64,000 bases of DNA from Obscuribacter phosphatis_A (GTDB lineage Bacteria; Cyanobacteriota; Vampirovibrionia; Obscuribacterales; Obscuribacteraceae), in NCBI GenBank assembly GCA_017303615.1, contig JAFLCK010000001.1:310001-374000 (forward strand), written 5' to 3'. Under the pieces are notes generated by a model. The model saw only the letters and a list, made by a program, of their open reading frames with translations, ran no database searches and was not told the origin of the DNA. The translations under genes were made by a program, and so were the position numbers. Shown here one piece after another: positions 35,645-44,587 of the stretch (within the stretch, counting starts at the first letter, position 1; every line of letters begins with the position of its first letter).

Positions 35645-36919
35645 TTGAGAGTCCTGATACTGGCATTAGGCAGTGACGGCGACATCAATCCGATGGTGGA
35701 GATTGCGCGCGCCATTAAGGCGCGTGGTCATGATGTAGGTTTCGTCGCCAATGAATTTTTTGCCGCCAAGGTAGCCGCCCATGGTCTAGATTTTATAGAA
35801 ATGGGTGACCGGGCAAGCTTTGAGGCGGTGGCTGCTGACCCAGCTTTGTGGCAGCCGCGCAAGGCTTTCGCCACCGTTTGGAAGAATCTCTATAAGTATC
35901 TTCCCGGCTCGGTGGAAGCTTTAGAGAAACTGGTGGTGCCTGGTAAAACAGTTATGGTGGGTACCACTCTAGCTATCGCCGGTCGCATTTTGCAAGAGAA
36001 AGCCGCATCGGCAAAGTTGCAGTCTGTGCCACTATCGACGGTGCACCTTTCGCCTTGTTGCTTGGTCTCTAGATTTGAGCCGCCCACCGGTCCCGATTTC
36101 GAAATTCCCAGTGCATGCCCTCAGATTTTCAAAGACCTTTATTTCAACCTTGTCGATCGCTTTTTGTTAGACGGCAATTGTCGCGCCGATCTCAATTCTT
36201 ACAGACGCTCGCTTGGTCTGGCGCCTGTTAAGCAAGTTTTTTCTCGTTGGTTGCATTCACCCGATCAAGTGCTCTGTGCTTTTCCTGAATGGTTTGCGGC
36301 GCCGCAAGCAGACTGGCCATCTTCTTTGCGTTACGTCGGTTTTCCGCTCTATAACCGCTCTGGTGTAGAGAGTCTCAGCGCTGCTACCGAAAGCTTTATT
36401 GCAAGCGGTGAGGCGCCTCTTGTCTTCACGGCTGGTTCAGCCATGGCCCATAGTCATAGTTATTTTGCTTTGGCTCTCGCCGCTGTGAAACAGCTAAATA
36501 GACGGGCGATTTTTGTCAGTCGCTATAGAGAGTGTTTGCCGCCCTTGCCCGACTTTGTTCACCATGCAGAGTATGAACCTTTTGACCTTTTGTTCAGGCG
36601 TGCTGCTTTCGTTTCGCATCATGGCGGCATAGGCACCAGCGCTCAAGCCCTAAATGCTGCAGTACCGCAGCTAGTGGCGCCATTCGCCCACGATCAATTC
36701 GATAATGCCTTTCGCCTGAAAAAGCTTGGGGTGGCGCAAAGTGTTAAGGCTGATGCTTTTTCAGAAAGCCGGTCGCAGACCTTTACCGAGCAGTGCAAAA
36801 TCTTGCTTGCCGATTCATATAAAGACAAGGCGAAAGAAGCGGCTCGTCTTATGCAAGATCAAAGTGACGCAGCGGCGCGAGCTGCTTTATATGTGGAAGA
36901 GTTGGAGCGTCTTTTGTAG
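35645..36919 (+). CDS. UGT/GT1-family glycosyltransferase
   Basis: 424 residues from TTG 35645. The N-terminal Rossmann domain starts MRVLILALGSDGDINPMVEI (G-x-GD loop of GT1/GT28 enzymes), and the donor-binding domain has AAFVSHHGGIGTSAQALNAA with PQLVAPFAHDQFDNA, the macrolide/sterol glycosyltransferase signature. No membrane helices. It transfers a sugar, probably to a lipid or secondary metabolite. It lies nine bases after apt on the same strand. Confidence 0.85.
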   Translation: MRVLILALGSDGDINPMVEIARAIKARGHDVGFVANEFFAAKVAAHGLDFIEMGDRASFEAVAADPALWQPRKAFATVWKNLYKYLPGSVEALEKLVVPGKTVMVGTTLAIAGRILQEKAASAKLQSVPLSTVHLSPCCLVSRFEPPTGPDFEIPSACPQIFKDLYFNLVDRFLLDGNCRADLNSYRRSLGLAPVKQVFSRWLHSPDQVLCAFPEWFAAPQADWPSSLRYVGFPLYNRSGVESLSAATESFIASGEAPLVFTAGSAMAHSHSYFALALAAVKQLNRRAIFVSRYRECLPPLPDFVHHAEYEPFDLLFRRAAFVSHHGGIGTSAQALNAAVPQLVAPFAHDQFDNAFRLKKLGVAQSVKADAFSESRSQTFTEQCKILLADSYKDKAKEAARLMQDQSDAAARAALYVEELERLL

Positions 36920-36952
36920 GACTATTTTGAGAAAATCGGAGATTTTAGCCGC

Positions 36953-37138
36953 TTAGAAAGCGGCATAAATAAAGGGTTCGGTCGGCAGGGTCAGCCTAAA
37001 GAGTATATAGTGCAAAAAGATTCCCACCGCCAAGCCAGAGATAAGCGATAACCATTTGTTCTTGCGCAAGACTATTTTTAGTATCGGCGAATCTTCGTTC
37101 TTTTCTTCAGATTTTTCTTCGGATTTTTCTTCAGTCAT
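36953..37138 (-). CDS. Small acidic-tail membrane protein in the O-acylation operon
   Basis: 61 residues. Three Glu/Lys/Ser-rich short repeats (EEKSEEKSEEKNE) are followed by one helix (LSLISGLAVGIFLHYILF). It overlaps the SGNH gene upstream by eight bases, so it is made with the MBOAT/SGNH pair. Possibly a small accessory subunit; no family recognised. Confidence 0.5.
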   Translation of the reverse strand: MTEEKSEEKSEEKNEDSPILKIVLRKNKWLSLISGLAVGIFLHYILFRLTLPTEPFIYAAF

Positions 37139-38321
37139 TATATTTATCCCCCAGTCTGGCGGCTAATTCTTTTGCCATAAGCTTCCCACCTGCCTGGTTG
37201 AGGTGGTCAAAGTCGACATAGTTTTCGCTTGCTAGAGTTTCATTTAGTTCGACGGTCTTAAAGCCGCATCTTTCGAAGTTTTCACGCCAGAGTTTCTTGA
37301 TATGTAAGTAATCGGCTTTTTCTCTAGGTGTGAGTTCGTCGATAAAGAGCGGATTGATAGCCGTGATAGCCACAATTATCGAGTTACGGGTTGCCGCCGG
37401 CACGGCGCACTGCGTGCAGCCGCGCAGTCGTCGCCAAAAGAACTGCTCATATTCACTAGCTTTGCCGCCTTCATAGAGGGCGGTGATACCAGCAAGAAAC
37501 TTTCTTACTTGGCTTATGCCGTGGTCTAGTTTCTCTACATCGGCACGGTCAAAGGTTGGTCTGTCTATAAAGGGGTCCTTGAAGACGCGCCTTGGCAAGA
37601 GTGAGGCGGCAGCTGTGGAGCGGTGATAGTAGTTACCCATGACATAATAAGTAAAGCGGGTCCACAATTCTTCCGGCGCTAAATAATGATTGAAGAGGGC
37701 TCTTAGTTTGAGGCTTTCGCCATGGCTGTCGTCTTGAAATAGGCTCCATTCTTTGTGCTTTTCGGCAAAGGACAATCTTTCAGGAAATGGTTCCAGCGCC
37801 CCTCTTTCTACCGCATCAAAAAACATATAGTGCAGAGGAATGGTGCCCGATGGCTCAAAAACTGTGGAAGGCATGGCATTGGTGACCAGAAGAACATTTT
37901 TGCCTTCGCGCTTCAGTTTTTCATAGACCCAATTGCCGGCTTCAAAAACTTTAGTACCGGGCAGAGCCAGGTTGAGCACGGCATAACGCCCCGGGTAGAG
38001 TCTGTCTAATTCTTCTTGCAGAGCGATTGTCCAGCAATGCTCGATGCTTTGCCCTTCCCCGTAAAAGACTGAGTCACCGCCAATGATGAGCAGTTTCCTC
38101 CCTGGCTTTTCCGCCATAGTCTTTCTTGCCTGGGCGAGCATTTCGTTATAGGTGAGATAAAAACCGCCGTTTGGATTAATGTATTCGTGGAAGCGTTCAA
38201 AATGAGGCACCGCCAGTGGTGCAGTGGCGAGCATCTGTCCGATGCTTGTGCACAGCATAAAGCCGAGAGCTGTGCCCAGCAGAAAATAGCGACTATAGCT
38301 TTTTTGCTTTTCTTTATTCAA
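37131..38321 (-). CDS. SGNH-hydrolase-like partner of an MBOAT acyltransferase
   Basis: 396 residues from TTG 38321, which overlaps the MBOAT stop by eight bases; the open frame extends to 38411, but that part lies inside the MBOAT gene. An N-terminal helix (YFLLGTALGFMLCTSIGQML) anchors or exports it. LLIIGGDSVFYGEGQ holds the nucleophile Ser (GDS block) and NYVDFDHLNQAGGKLMAKEL the Asp/His pair, so the triad is complete. Such proteins accept acyl groups moved across the membrane by AlgI/PatA-like MBOATs and place them on polysaccharide or peptidoglycan. Confidence 0.8.
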   Translation of the reverse strand: MNKEKQKSYSRYFLLGTALGFMLCTSIGQMLATAPLAVPHFERFHEYINPNGGFYLTYNEMLAQARKTMAEKPGRKLLIIGGDSVFYGEGQSIEHCWTIALQEELDRLYPGRYAVLNLALPGTKVFEAGNWVYEKLKREGKNVLLVTNAMPSTVFEPSGTIPLHYMFFDAVERGALEPFPERLSFAEKHKEWSLFQDDSHGESLKLRALFNHYLAPEELWTRFTYYVMGNYYHRSTAAASLLPRRVFKDPFIDRPTFDRADVEKLDHGISQVRKFLAGITALYEGGKASEYEQFFWRRLRGCTQCAVPAATRNSIIVAITAINPLFIDELTPREKADYLHIKKLWRENFERCGFKTVELNETLASENYVDFDHLNQAGGKLMAKELAARLGDKYND

Positions 38322-39534
38322 GCGGCACCAGCTTTGTTTGGAAGAGCAAGAGGAACATGCCGAAGGCTTTATCGAGTGGATAGAAAAAGGGAAGCCAGCC
38401 CAATATAACAAAAAGGAAGGTGCTCAGCCAGGCAAGCGCCGGAAGGCGGTCGAATGCTTTTGCCAATGGTTTGAATAGACCGAGACGGCGATAGTAGTTA
38501 TTTATAGCCAGACCGACGCCATGATAGAGTCCCCAGAAAACAAAGTTCCAGCTGGCTCCGTGCCAGAGTCCGCAGAGAGCAAAGGCGATGAGCCCGTTCA
38601 GCATTTTTCTAAAGGCGCCGTGTTGCCCTCCGCCGAGAGGAATATAAATGTAGTCTCTGATCCAGAAACTCAATGACATATGCCAGCGTTGCCAGAACTC
38701 TCTGATTGAGCTGGCTCTGTAGGGTCTATTGAAGTTAATTGGCAGCTTTATGCCGAGCATAGAAGATAGACCCAGAGCAATATCTGTGTAGCCTGAGAAG
38801 TCGAAATAGATGCGTCCGGCTAAAGCCAGCACAAAGAGCCAGCGCTCGGGCAGGGTTTGCACACTAAAGAAAGGCTCTTGATGCAAGATAAACTGATTGA
38901 TGTTATCGGCCAGCACCATTTTTTTGAAAAAGCCGGAAGCCATTAAAAGCAAACCTTGAGCAATCATTATTGTTTTGGTTTGTTTCAGACCCTTTTCCAA
39001 CTCAGGAAGAAAGTCGTAGTAACGCTTAATCGGTCCGGCTACCAAAGAAGGAAAATAGATTGTGAAGGCGGCAAACTGAAAGGGATTCTTGATTGGTTCC
39101 CGGCCTCTTTTGACTTCGACCAAATAGTGGATAAACTCAAAAGCAAAGAAGCTAATAGCTAAAGGAGGAGTGGCCGGCAAAAGTGGCTTGAGCAGCGAAG
39201 CAAAGTGTTCGGCCAGTGGTTTATTTACTGCCCCTAGCAAATCAAAGAGCAAGAACTGGTGATATTTATATGTAAGCAGCGCCGCCGTTGAAATGATAAT
39301 GCCGATGATTGCCGTCGCTCCACCGGTGGTGCCTGAGAGGCGTCCACAAAAATAGGTGATTAGAGCCAGGGTGATTATGGGCAAAACCCCGGCGGCACCG
39401 GCAAAATGACTGTGAAAGACTAGACAAAAGCCAAGCAAAATAAAGGCTCGCCACTTTGGTCTGCCGCCGGCAAGCCAATAGATTGGCAGAAAGATCGAGA
39501 CGGCGATTATGAACCAATGGGTGCAGAAGATCAC
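38314..39534 (-). CDS. MBOAT-family (AlgI/PatA-like) O-acyltransferase
   Basis: 406 residues from GTG 39534, which overlaps the birA stop by one base. It has about ten membrane helices. FTIYFPSLVAGPIKRYYDFLP, IYFDFSGYTDIALGLSSMLG, FWQRWHMSLSFWIRDYIYIP and GLWHGASWNFVFWGLYHG (invariant His) are the conserved AlgI blocks. It passes acyl groups, normally acetyl from acetyl-CoA, across the cytoplasmic membrane to the SGNH partner encoded next. The target polymer is unknown: no alginate or cellulose genes are near. Confidence 0.92.
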   Translation of the reverse strand: MIFCTHWFIIAVSIFLPIYWLAGGRPKWRAFILLGFCLVFHSHFAGAAGVLPIITLALITYFCGRLSGTTGGATAIIGIIISTAALLTYKYHQFLLFDLLGAVNKPLAEHFASLLKPLLPATPPLAISFFAFEFIHYLVEVKRGREPIKNPFQFAAFTIYFPSLVAGPIKRYYDFLPELEKGLKQTKTIMIAQGLLLMASGFFKKMVLADNINQFILHQEPFFSVQTLPERWLFVLALAGRIYFDFSGYTDIALGLSSMLGIKLPINFNRPYRASSIREFWQRWHMSLSFWIRDYIYIPLGGGQHGAFRKMLNGLIAFALCGLWHGASWNFVFWGLYHGVGLAINNYYRRLGLFKPLAKAFDRLPALAWLSTFLFVILGWLPFFYPLDKAFGMFLLLFQTKLVPLE

Positions 39535-40337
39535 TAGCAGTAGCTTCCGTCGGCCATACGAATCGAAATCTCACCGGCTGATAGTTCTACAATCTCGCCT
39601 CCTGTTTTCTCAACAATTAGGGCGCCGCTTTCGCCTATATCTTTAGCGACGCCCATAATTTCGGCACCGCCATAGGTGGCTTTGATAGTTTTGCCCAGGG
39701 TGACACTATTTCTTTTCCAGTCGTCTATGACTGCCTGATACAGCTGCTCTTCCAGCTTGTCCAGCTCTTCTTCCAGGCTTTGGCAGAGCGCTGCCGCCAG
39801 CAGATTGGTATCTACAGGCATGCCGGCCAGATTTTCCAGCCAGTCCACTCTATCTTTAATTTCGTCCGGCAGTTCGTCGCGGTTCAATCTGATATTGATG
39901 CCGATGCCGACAATGAGCGCTTTCAGCGGTTTTTCGGCGAGTATGCCGCCGACTTTCTTGCCTTGGGCGGTGAGATCGTTCACCCATTTCAAACCTAGCT
40001 CGACCCCGCAAGTGACTCTGGCGGCTCGGCAAACGGCATTGCCCGCCGCCAGGGTTACTAAGGGCAGTTTATTGAGGGGCAGATTGGGTCGCAATATGGC
40101 TGAAAAAGCCAAACCGCCATCGAGGGGGCTGACCCATTGTCTACCTTGGCGACCCCGCCCGGCGCTTTGGCTGCGGGCCATAATCACTGTGCCGCTTACT
40201 GCATCTTGGGCGGCCAAGACGGCGGCGCGGTTATTGGTGCTATCTATTTCTTCATGACATTCGTTGGCGCCCCTGCCCAGATATCTGGTCTTGAGGGCGG
40301 CTGCAAAGTCGGCAAGATTGAGAACAGCAGAATTCAT
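39534..40337 (-). CDS. birA: Biotin-[acetyl-CoA-carboxylase] ligase
   Basis: 267 residues from ATG 40337 (an upstream TTG gives only three more). EIDSTNNRAAVLAAQ, ARSQSAGRGRQGRQWVSP (biotinyl-AMP loop GRGRQGR), GLKWVNDLTAQGKKVGGILAE and VGIGINIRLN are the conserved BirA blocks. No N-terminal DNA-binding helix-turn-helix is present, so this is a ligase-only form that activates the biotin carrier protein of acetyl-CoA carboxylase. It heads an operon with the O-acylation genes. Confidence 0.92.
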   Translation of the reverse strand: MNSAVLNLADFAAALKTRYLGRGANECHEEIDSTNNRAAVLAAQDAVSGTVIMARSQSAGRGRQGRQWVSPLDGGLAFSAILRPNLPLNKLPLVTLAAGNAVCRAARVTCGVELGLKWVNDLTAQGKKVGGILAEKPLKALIVGIGINIRLNRDELPDEIKDRVDWLENLAGMPVDTNLLAAALCQSLEEELDKLEEQLYQAVIDDWKRNSVTLGKTIKATYGGAEIMGVAKDIGESGALIVEKTGGEIVELSAGEISIRMADGSYC

Positions 40338-40428
40338 ACACCCCAATTTTAAGATAAGCGGGGATTTATGTCTCTCGCCGATTTAGACTTTTGCCGATTT
40401 CGTCGTTTATAAATGAACTACTTATGAA

Positions 40429-40839
40429 TTACTTATGAACTACGGTGGTCTCTATTTGCTTGGGACCTTCGAGCAGTTTGTGAATCGGGCACTTGTCAGC
40501 GATTCCTTTTAGGTTTGTCACTTGCTCGTCGGTTAGATTGCCCGTCATTTCGATAGTTCTCACTATGCGCGATTTCTTAGTGCCGTCATCGCCGGCTACT
40601 GTTTCTTCCTGCACGTCTACATTAATGCTTTGTAAGTCCCACTCTTTCCGTTTGGCGTACATCTGCAAGGTAATTGCTGTGCAAGCGCCGAGTGAACCCA
40701 ATAAGAGTTCGTGCGGATTGGGGGCGGAGTCGGAGCCGCCGAACTCTTTAGGGGCATCGGAGGCAAAGGCGTGATTATCGGAAGAAATTTCCTGTCTGAA
40801 TCCGTTTGCCGCATTGGCTTTGACTATAACTTTTGCCAC
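40429..40839 (-). CDS. OsmC/YhfA-family peroxide-reducing protein
   Basis: 136 residues from GTG 40839, which has GGAG seven bases upstream; the longer frame to 40920 would bury this site. It holds the two OsmC Cys in LGACTAITLQMYAKRK and ADKCPIHKLL, and Glu/Arg-rich strands between. The length matches the YhfA branch. It reduces organic hydroperoxides in the cytosol with thiol donors. The 22-bp repeats about 100 bp upstream could be its control sites. Confidence 0.88.
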   Translation of the reverse strand: MAKVIVKANAANGFRQEISSDNHAFASDAPKEFGGSDSAPNPHELLLGSLGACTAITLQMYAKRKEWDLQSINVDVQEETVAGDDGTKKSRIVRTIEMTGNLTDEQVTNLKGIADKCPIHKLLEGPKQIETTVVHK

Positions 40840-40942
40840 GTCTTTTCTCCTTTTAGTCTCTACAACAGACTGCTTCCTAGCAAGATAACAGTTCGCTGCT
40901 ATTTGAGCCTGAAAGATCATTCTTCGTTAACCTAAAATGAAT

Positions 40943-41008
40943 GCTGTGTAAGGCTATTGTCAGTGCTCTGCAAGGCTATTATTAGCGCTGTGTAACGCCG
41001 TTTCTATA
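40943..41008 (+). repeat. Three imperfect 22-bp tandem repeats
   Basis: Units start at 40943, 40965 and 40987, beginning GCTGTGTAAGGC, GCTCTGCAAGGC and GCTGTGTAACGC. The period of 22 bp is about two helical turns, which suits a row of protein-binding sites. They lie between the OsmC gene and a pair of very small ORFs on the opposite strand. The 41279-41417 stretch further on has an imperfect AGCCC/GGGCT hairpin but no gene. Confidence 0.6.
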
Positions 41009-41051
41009 TATCGTTAGATGGTGCTAAAACGACGCAGGAAGAGGAAATTTT

Positions 41052-41150
41052 ATGTTCTTCGTACTATCGGGTGCCTATGCGGTGGTATCACTAATGGTTG
41101 CGGCTGTATATATTATCAAAGTCGAAGGTGGTTCTCGATGTGCCTTATGA
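41052..41150 (+). CDS. Very small membrane protein (32 residues)
   Basis: The ATG at 41052 follows GGAAGAGGAAA, a strong ribosome-binding site. The product is almost all one helix (FFVLSGAYAVVSLMVAAVYI) with a short tail IKVEGGSRCAL. Its stop TGA overlaps the ATG of the next small frame (ATGA). Well below usual gene-calling limits. No family recognised. Confidence 0.5.
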   Translation: MFFVLSGAYAVVSLMVAAVYIIKVEGGSRCAL

Positions 41151-41278
41151 GCCCCAAGCTTAGCCTCGTTTCAGCCTTTCTTTCCCTTGCTTTTGGGGTA
41201 GCCTTGCGCCTGCAATTTGTAAGTGTTACCTTGCTACACATCGACGAATCGAATCAAGGAGAAATTTCGCTTAATTAG
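41147..41278 (+). CDS. Very small membrane protein (43 residues), coupled to the previous one
   Basis: The ATG overlaps the stop of the 32-residue frame. The product has one hydrophobic helix (LSLVSAFLSLAFGVALRL, then LQFVSVTLL) and a polar tail. The overlap is what supports it; there is no separate ribosome-binding site. Confidence 0.35.
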   Translation: MSPKLSLVSAFLSLAFGVALRLQFVSVTLLHIDESNQGEISLN

Positions 41279-41417
41279 CTGAGTGCCCTGCAATTTACGG
41301 GATCTACTCGAGTCTCCAGCTTTTCGATTCATTCATATCCAATCTAATAAGCCCCGGGCAAGTTTGAAACTTGGTTTTGCTCCTGGGCTATTCGACGCTG
41401 GCTATCTATGAATTGAA

Positions 41418-41545
41418 AGCGAGGTAAAACAAGCGAGAGATCTGGTGGGGGAAGATGGTGTGAATCCATCGCTGTCCCGCAACTGTAATTAAGAGCGTTT
41501 CGAAAGAGTCGCACTTAGAGCCAGACTACCCACCTGGGCGCACAT
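41418..41545 (+). promoter_or_regulatory. Cobalamin (adenosylcobalamin) riboswitch
   Basis: The conserved core is present in order: GGGGGAA (41447-41453), GGTG (41457-41460), TGAATCC (41461-41467), GCTGTCCCGCAACTGTAA (41471-41488, the B12 box region) and GAGCCAGACTACCC (41518-41531). A stem of seven pairs joins 41442-41449 with 41529-41536. It is followed by an intrinsic terminator and then nrdAB, so cobalamin should switch the ribonucleotide reductase operon off by early termination. The same arrangement is known for class Ia nrd genes of Streptomyces. Confidence 0.93.
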
Positions 41546-41606
41546 AAAGTCAAACCTCTTCGAGGTTAAGAGGCGCTTATAGACAAGGCATGCTTTGTTT
41601 TGTTGC

Positions 41607-41646
41607 GCCCTCTTGGTCTCAATCCACTGAGAGGGCTTTGTTTTGT
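41607..41646 (+). terminator. Expression-platform terminator of the cobalamin riboswitch
   Basis: GCCCTCT (41607-41613) pairs with AGAGGGC (41630-41636), followed by TTTGTTTTGT. It lies 75 bp before the nrdA start and 60 bp after the aptamer, with an ACCTC/GAGGT hairpin between that could serve as the alternative structure. Confidence 0.82.
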
Positions 41647-41720
41647 CCACTTTCCCCTTAGTTCAAAAAAGATTCTCACCGCAGTTCCCGCACTAATTTC
41701 TTACTTTCAGGAGATACGAG

Positions 41721-44552
41721 ATGACCCAGGTGCTTACAGCAGTCCACCATGCCGACCCCGCTGGTTTTGGACTGAGTGAAGAACGGATCAGCCAGTTTGC
41801 ACTATATAAGGTGCTCAGACGTAACGGTAATGTCGTTGAATTTGATCCTTCCAAAATTGCCGTGGCTATGACCAAAGCTTTCCTGGCTGTGGAAGGCACC
41901 CATGGCGCCGAGAGTTCTCGTGTACGGGCCTTGGTCGGCAAACTCACCGGTCAGATAGTCGAAACCCTGATGAAGCGCCTGCCTGAAGGCGGCGTCTTGC
42001 ACATCGAGCATATTCAAGACCAGGTCGAACTGGCTATGATGCGCGCCGGTGAGCAGGAAGTGGCTCGTCGTTATGTTCTTTATCGTGAAGCGCGCGCACA
42101 GGAGCGTGCTGCTCAGCAGCCTGAAACCAAGCCTATGAATCTTGGTCCAAATGTAACCCGTGCCGACGGCAGCACCGTGCCGCTAGCTCAACTCGGACTG
42201 AAAGATATTGTTGTCGACGCTTGTGCCGGCCTAGGTGAAATGGTCGACCCTCGTCGCATTTTCAACTCTACTGTGGAAAGTCTCTATGAAGGCGTGAAAG
42301 AGTCTGAAGTAATTCGCTCAGCCATTATGAGCGCTCGAGCCCTGATCGAGACCGATCCTTCTTACAGTTTCGCCACTGCTCGCTTGCTTTTGCAGCAGAT
42401 GCGTCTAGAAGTATTGGGCGAGTCTGTCAACCAAGAGCAAATGAAGGACCGCTACAAAACTTATTTCCACGACTATATTGCCAAAGGCATCAAAGTCGGT
42501 TTACTTGATCCACGCCTGGCTACTTTCGATCTAGATAAAGTGGCAGCCGCCTTGGACGCCGATCGCGACTTGAAGTTCCAATATCTCGGTTTGCAGACTC
42601 TTTACGATCGCTATCTCTTGCACCAAGAAGGCGTTGTTTTTGAATTGCCGCAGGCTTTCTGGATGCGCGTGGCTATGGGGCTCGCCCTCAATGAAATCGA
42701 CCGCGAAGTGAAAGCAATCCAGTTCTACAATCTACTTTCCAGTTTCGATTTTGTTTCCTCCACACCCACACTGTTCAATTCGGGTACCCATAGACCGCAA
42801 CTTTCTTCCTGTTTCCTGACCACGGTCGATGATGATCTGTCATCTATATATGAAGCGGTAAGAGAGAACGCTCTCCTATCTAAGTTCAGCGGCGGTCTGG
42901 GTAACGATTGGACACCGGTGCGTGCTCTCGGCGCTCATATTGCCGGCACCAACGGCAAGAGCCAGGGCGTAGTTCCTTTCTTGAAAGTAGTCAACGACAC
43001 CGCCGTTGCCGTCAACCAGGGTGGTAAGCGTAAAGGTGCTGTGTGCTGCTATCTGGAAACCTGGCACATGGACATCGAAGAGTTTCTTGAACTGCGCAAG
43101 AACACCGGTGACGACCGTCGTCGCACCCACGACATGAACACCGCCAACTGGATTCCAGATCTCTTCATGGAAAGAGTAAAAGAGAATGCCGACTGGACTC
43201 TCTTTAGCCCAGACGAAGTGCCAGATCTGCACAATCTTTATGGCAAGAAATTCAAGGCTGCCTACGAGCGCTATGAAAAGATGGCCGAAGAAGGACAAAT
43301 CAAGCTCTTCAAGAAAGTGCCGGCTGTCACTATTTGGCGCAAAATGCTGACCATGCTCTTCGAAACAGGCCATCCCTGGATGACCTTCAAAGACCCTTGC
43401 AACCTGAGAAGCCCTCAGCAGCATGTCGGTGTTGTGCATAGCTCCAATCTTTGCACCGAGATTACTCTCAATACCTCTGAGAGCGAGACAGCGGTATGCA
43501 ACCTGGGCAGCATCAACCTGGTCGCCCATATCAAAGACGGCGCCCTCGACCTCGAGAAACTTGCCCATACCTGCCGCGTAGCCATGCGCATGCTCGATAA
43601 CGTCATCGATATCAACTATTACAGCGTGCCCAAGGCTCGCAACGCTAATATGCGCCACCGTCCTGTCGGCTTAGGCGTCATGGGCTTCCAAGATGCTCTG
43701 CTCACCTTGCGTTTGCCCTATGCTTCCGATAAAGCAGTCGACTTTGCCGACTACTGCCAAGAAGCCGTCAGCTATTACGCCATCTTGGCCAGCTCTGAGC
43801 TCGCTGCTGAAAGAGGTGTCTACAACAGCTACAAGGGATCGCTCTGGGACAAAGGCATTCTGCCTCAAGACTCAATCGAGATCTTGGCAAACGAGCGCGG
43901 CAGTGTCGATGTAGATCGCTCCAGCCGTCTTGATTGGACACCAGTGCGCGAGCATATCGCTCGCCACGGCATGCGCAACAGCAACTGCTTGGCGATTGCT
44001 CCCACTGCCACCATATCCAATATCATCGGCGTCAGCCAATCTATCGAGCCTACTTTCCAGAATCTCTATGTCAAATCAAACCTTTCTGGTGAGTTCACCG
44101 TGGTGAACACTTACCTGGTGGAAGATTTGAAGCGCCTCGGGCTCTGGGATGAAGTGATGGTGCACGATCTGAAATACTTCGACGGCTCTCTGCTGCCCAT
44201 CGATCGTATCCCTGATGATGTGAAAGCTCTCTACGCTACAGCTTTCGAAGTTGAACCTAAGTGGTTGGTGGAAGCCGCTTCCAGACGCCAAAAGTGGATC
44301 GATCAAGCTCAGAGCTTGAACCTCTATATGGCTGAACCAAGCGGTAAGAAACTGGATGAGACCTACAAACTGGCCTGGACCAAAGGTCTCAAAACCACCT
44401 ATTACCTGCGCACCGCTTCCGCTACAGCCCCTGAGAAGTCAACTACTCAGATTGGCGTGCTCAACAAAGTTCCCACAGCCTCAGCCGTAAAGGCTCAGGT
44501 GGCGCCTAAGGCCTGCTCCATAACCGACCCTGATTGTGAAGCGTGTCAGTAA
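41721..44552 (+). CDS. nrdA: Ribonucleoside-diphosphate reductase, alpha subunit (class I)
   Basis: 943 residues with CAGGAGA before the ATG. An N-terminal ATP-cone (about 30-125, VLRRNGNVVEFDPSKIAVAM) gives dATP feedback control. The catalytic barrel shows STPTLFNSGT, SGGLGNDWTPVRALG, SNLCTEITLN, CNLGSINL and APTATISNIIG. The C-terminus ends CSITDPDCEACQ, carrying the redox-active Cys pair that reloads the active site. It makes deoxyribonucleotides, with the beta subunit encoded 35 bp downstream supplying the radical. It is under the cobalamin riboswitch, so the cell probably also has a B12-dependent class II enzyme. Confidence 0.97.
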   Translation: MTQVLTAVHHADPAGFGLSEERISQFALYKVLRRNGNVVEFDPSKIAVAMTKAFLAVEGTHGAESSRVRALVGKLTGQIVETLMKRLPEGGVLHIEHIQDQVELAMMRAGEQEVARRYVLYREARAQERAAQQPETKPMNLGPNVTRADGSTVPLAQLGLKDIVVDACAGLGEMVDPRRIFNSTVESLYEGVKESEVIRSAIMSARALIETDPSYSFATARLLLQQMRLEVLGESVNQEQMKDRYKTYFHDYIAKGIKVGLLDPRLATFDLDKVAAALDADRDLKFQYLGLQTLYDRYLLHQEGVVFELPQAFWMRVAMGLALNEIDREVKAIQFYNLLSSFDFVSSTPTLFNSGTHRPQLSSCFLTTVDDDLSSIYEAVRENALLSKFSGGLGNDWTPVRALGAHIAGTNGKSQGVVPFLKVVNDTAVAVNQGGKRKGAVCCYLETWHMDIEEFLELRKNTGDDRRRTHDMNTANWIPDLFMERVKENADWTLFSPDEVPDLHNLYGKKFKAAYERYEKMAEEGQIKLFKKVPAVTIWRKMLTMLFETGHPWMTFKDPCNLRSPQQHVGVVHSSNLCTEITLNTSESETAVCNLGSINLVAHIKDGALDLEKLAHTCRVAMRMLDNVIDINYYSVPKARNANMRHRPVGLGVMGFQDALLTLRLPYASDKAVDFADYCQEAVSYYAILASSELAAERGVYNSYKGSLWDKGILPQDSIEILANERGSVDVDRSSRLDWTPVREHIARHGMRNSNCLAIAPTATISNIIGVSQSIEPTFQNLYVKSNLSGEFTVVNTYLVEDLKRLGLWDEVMVHDLKYFDGSLLPIDRIPDDVKALYATAFEVEPKWLVEAASRRQKWIDQAQSLNLYMAEPSGKKLDETYKLAWTKGLKTTYYLRTASATAPEKSTTQIGVLNKVPTASAVKAQVAPKACSITDPDCEACQ

Positions 44553-44587
44553 TTAACCCTAAAACAAAACTAGAAAAGGACATCCAC

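Noticed and set aside
42876..43658. 260-codon frame on the minus strand inside nrdA
   Set aside because: It is antisense to a well-conserved gene, has no family features and follows from codon bias of nrdA.
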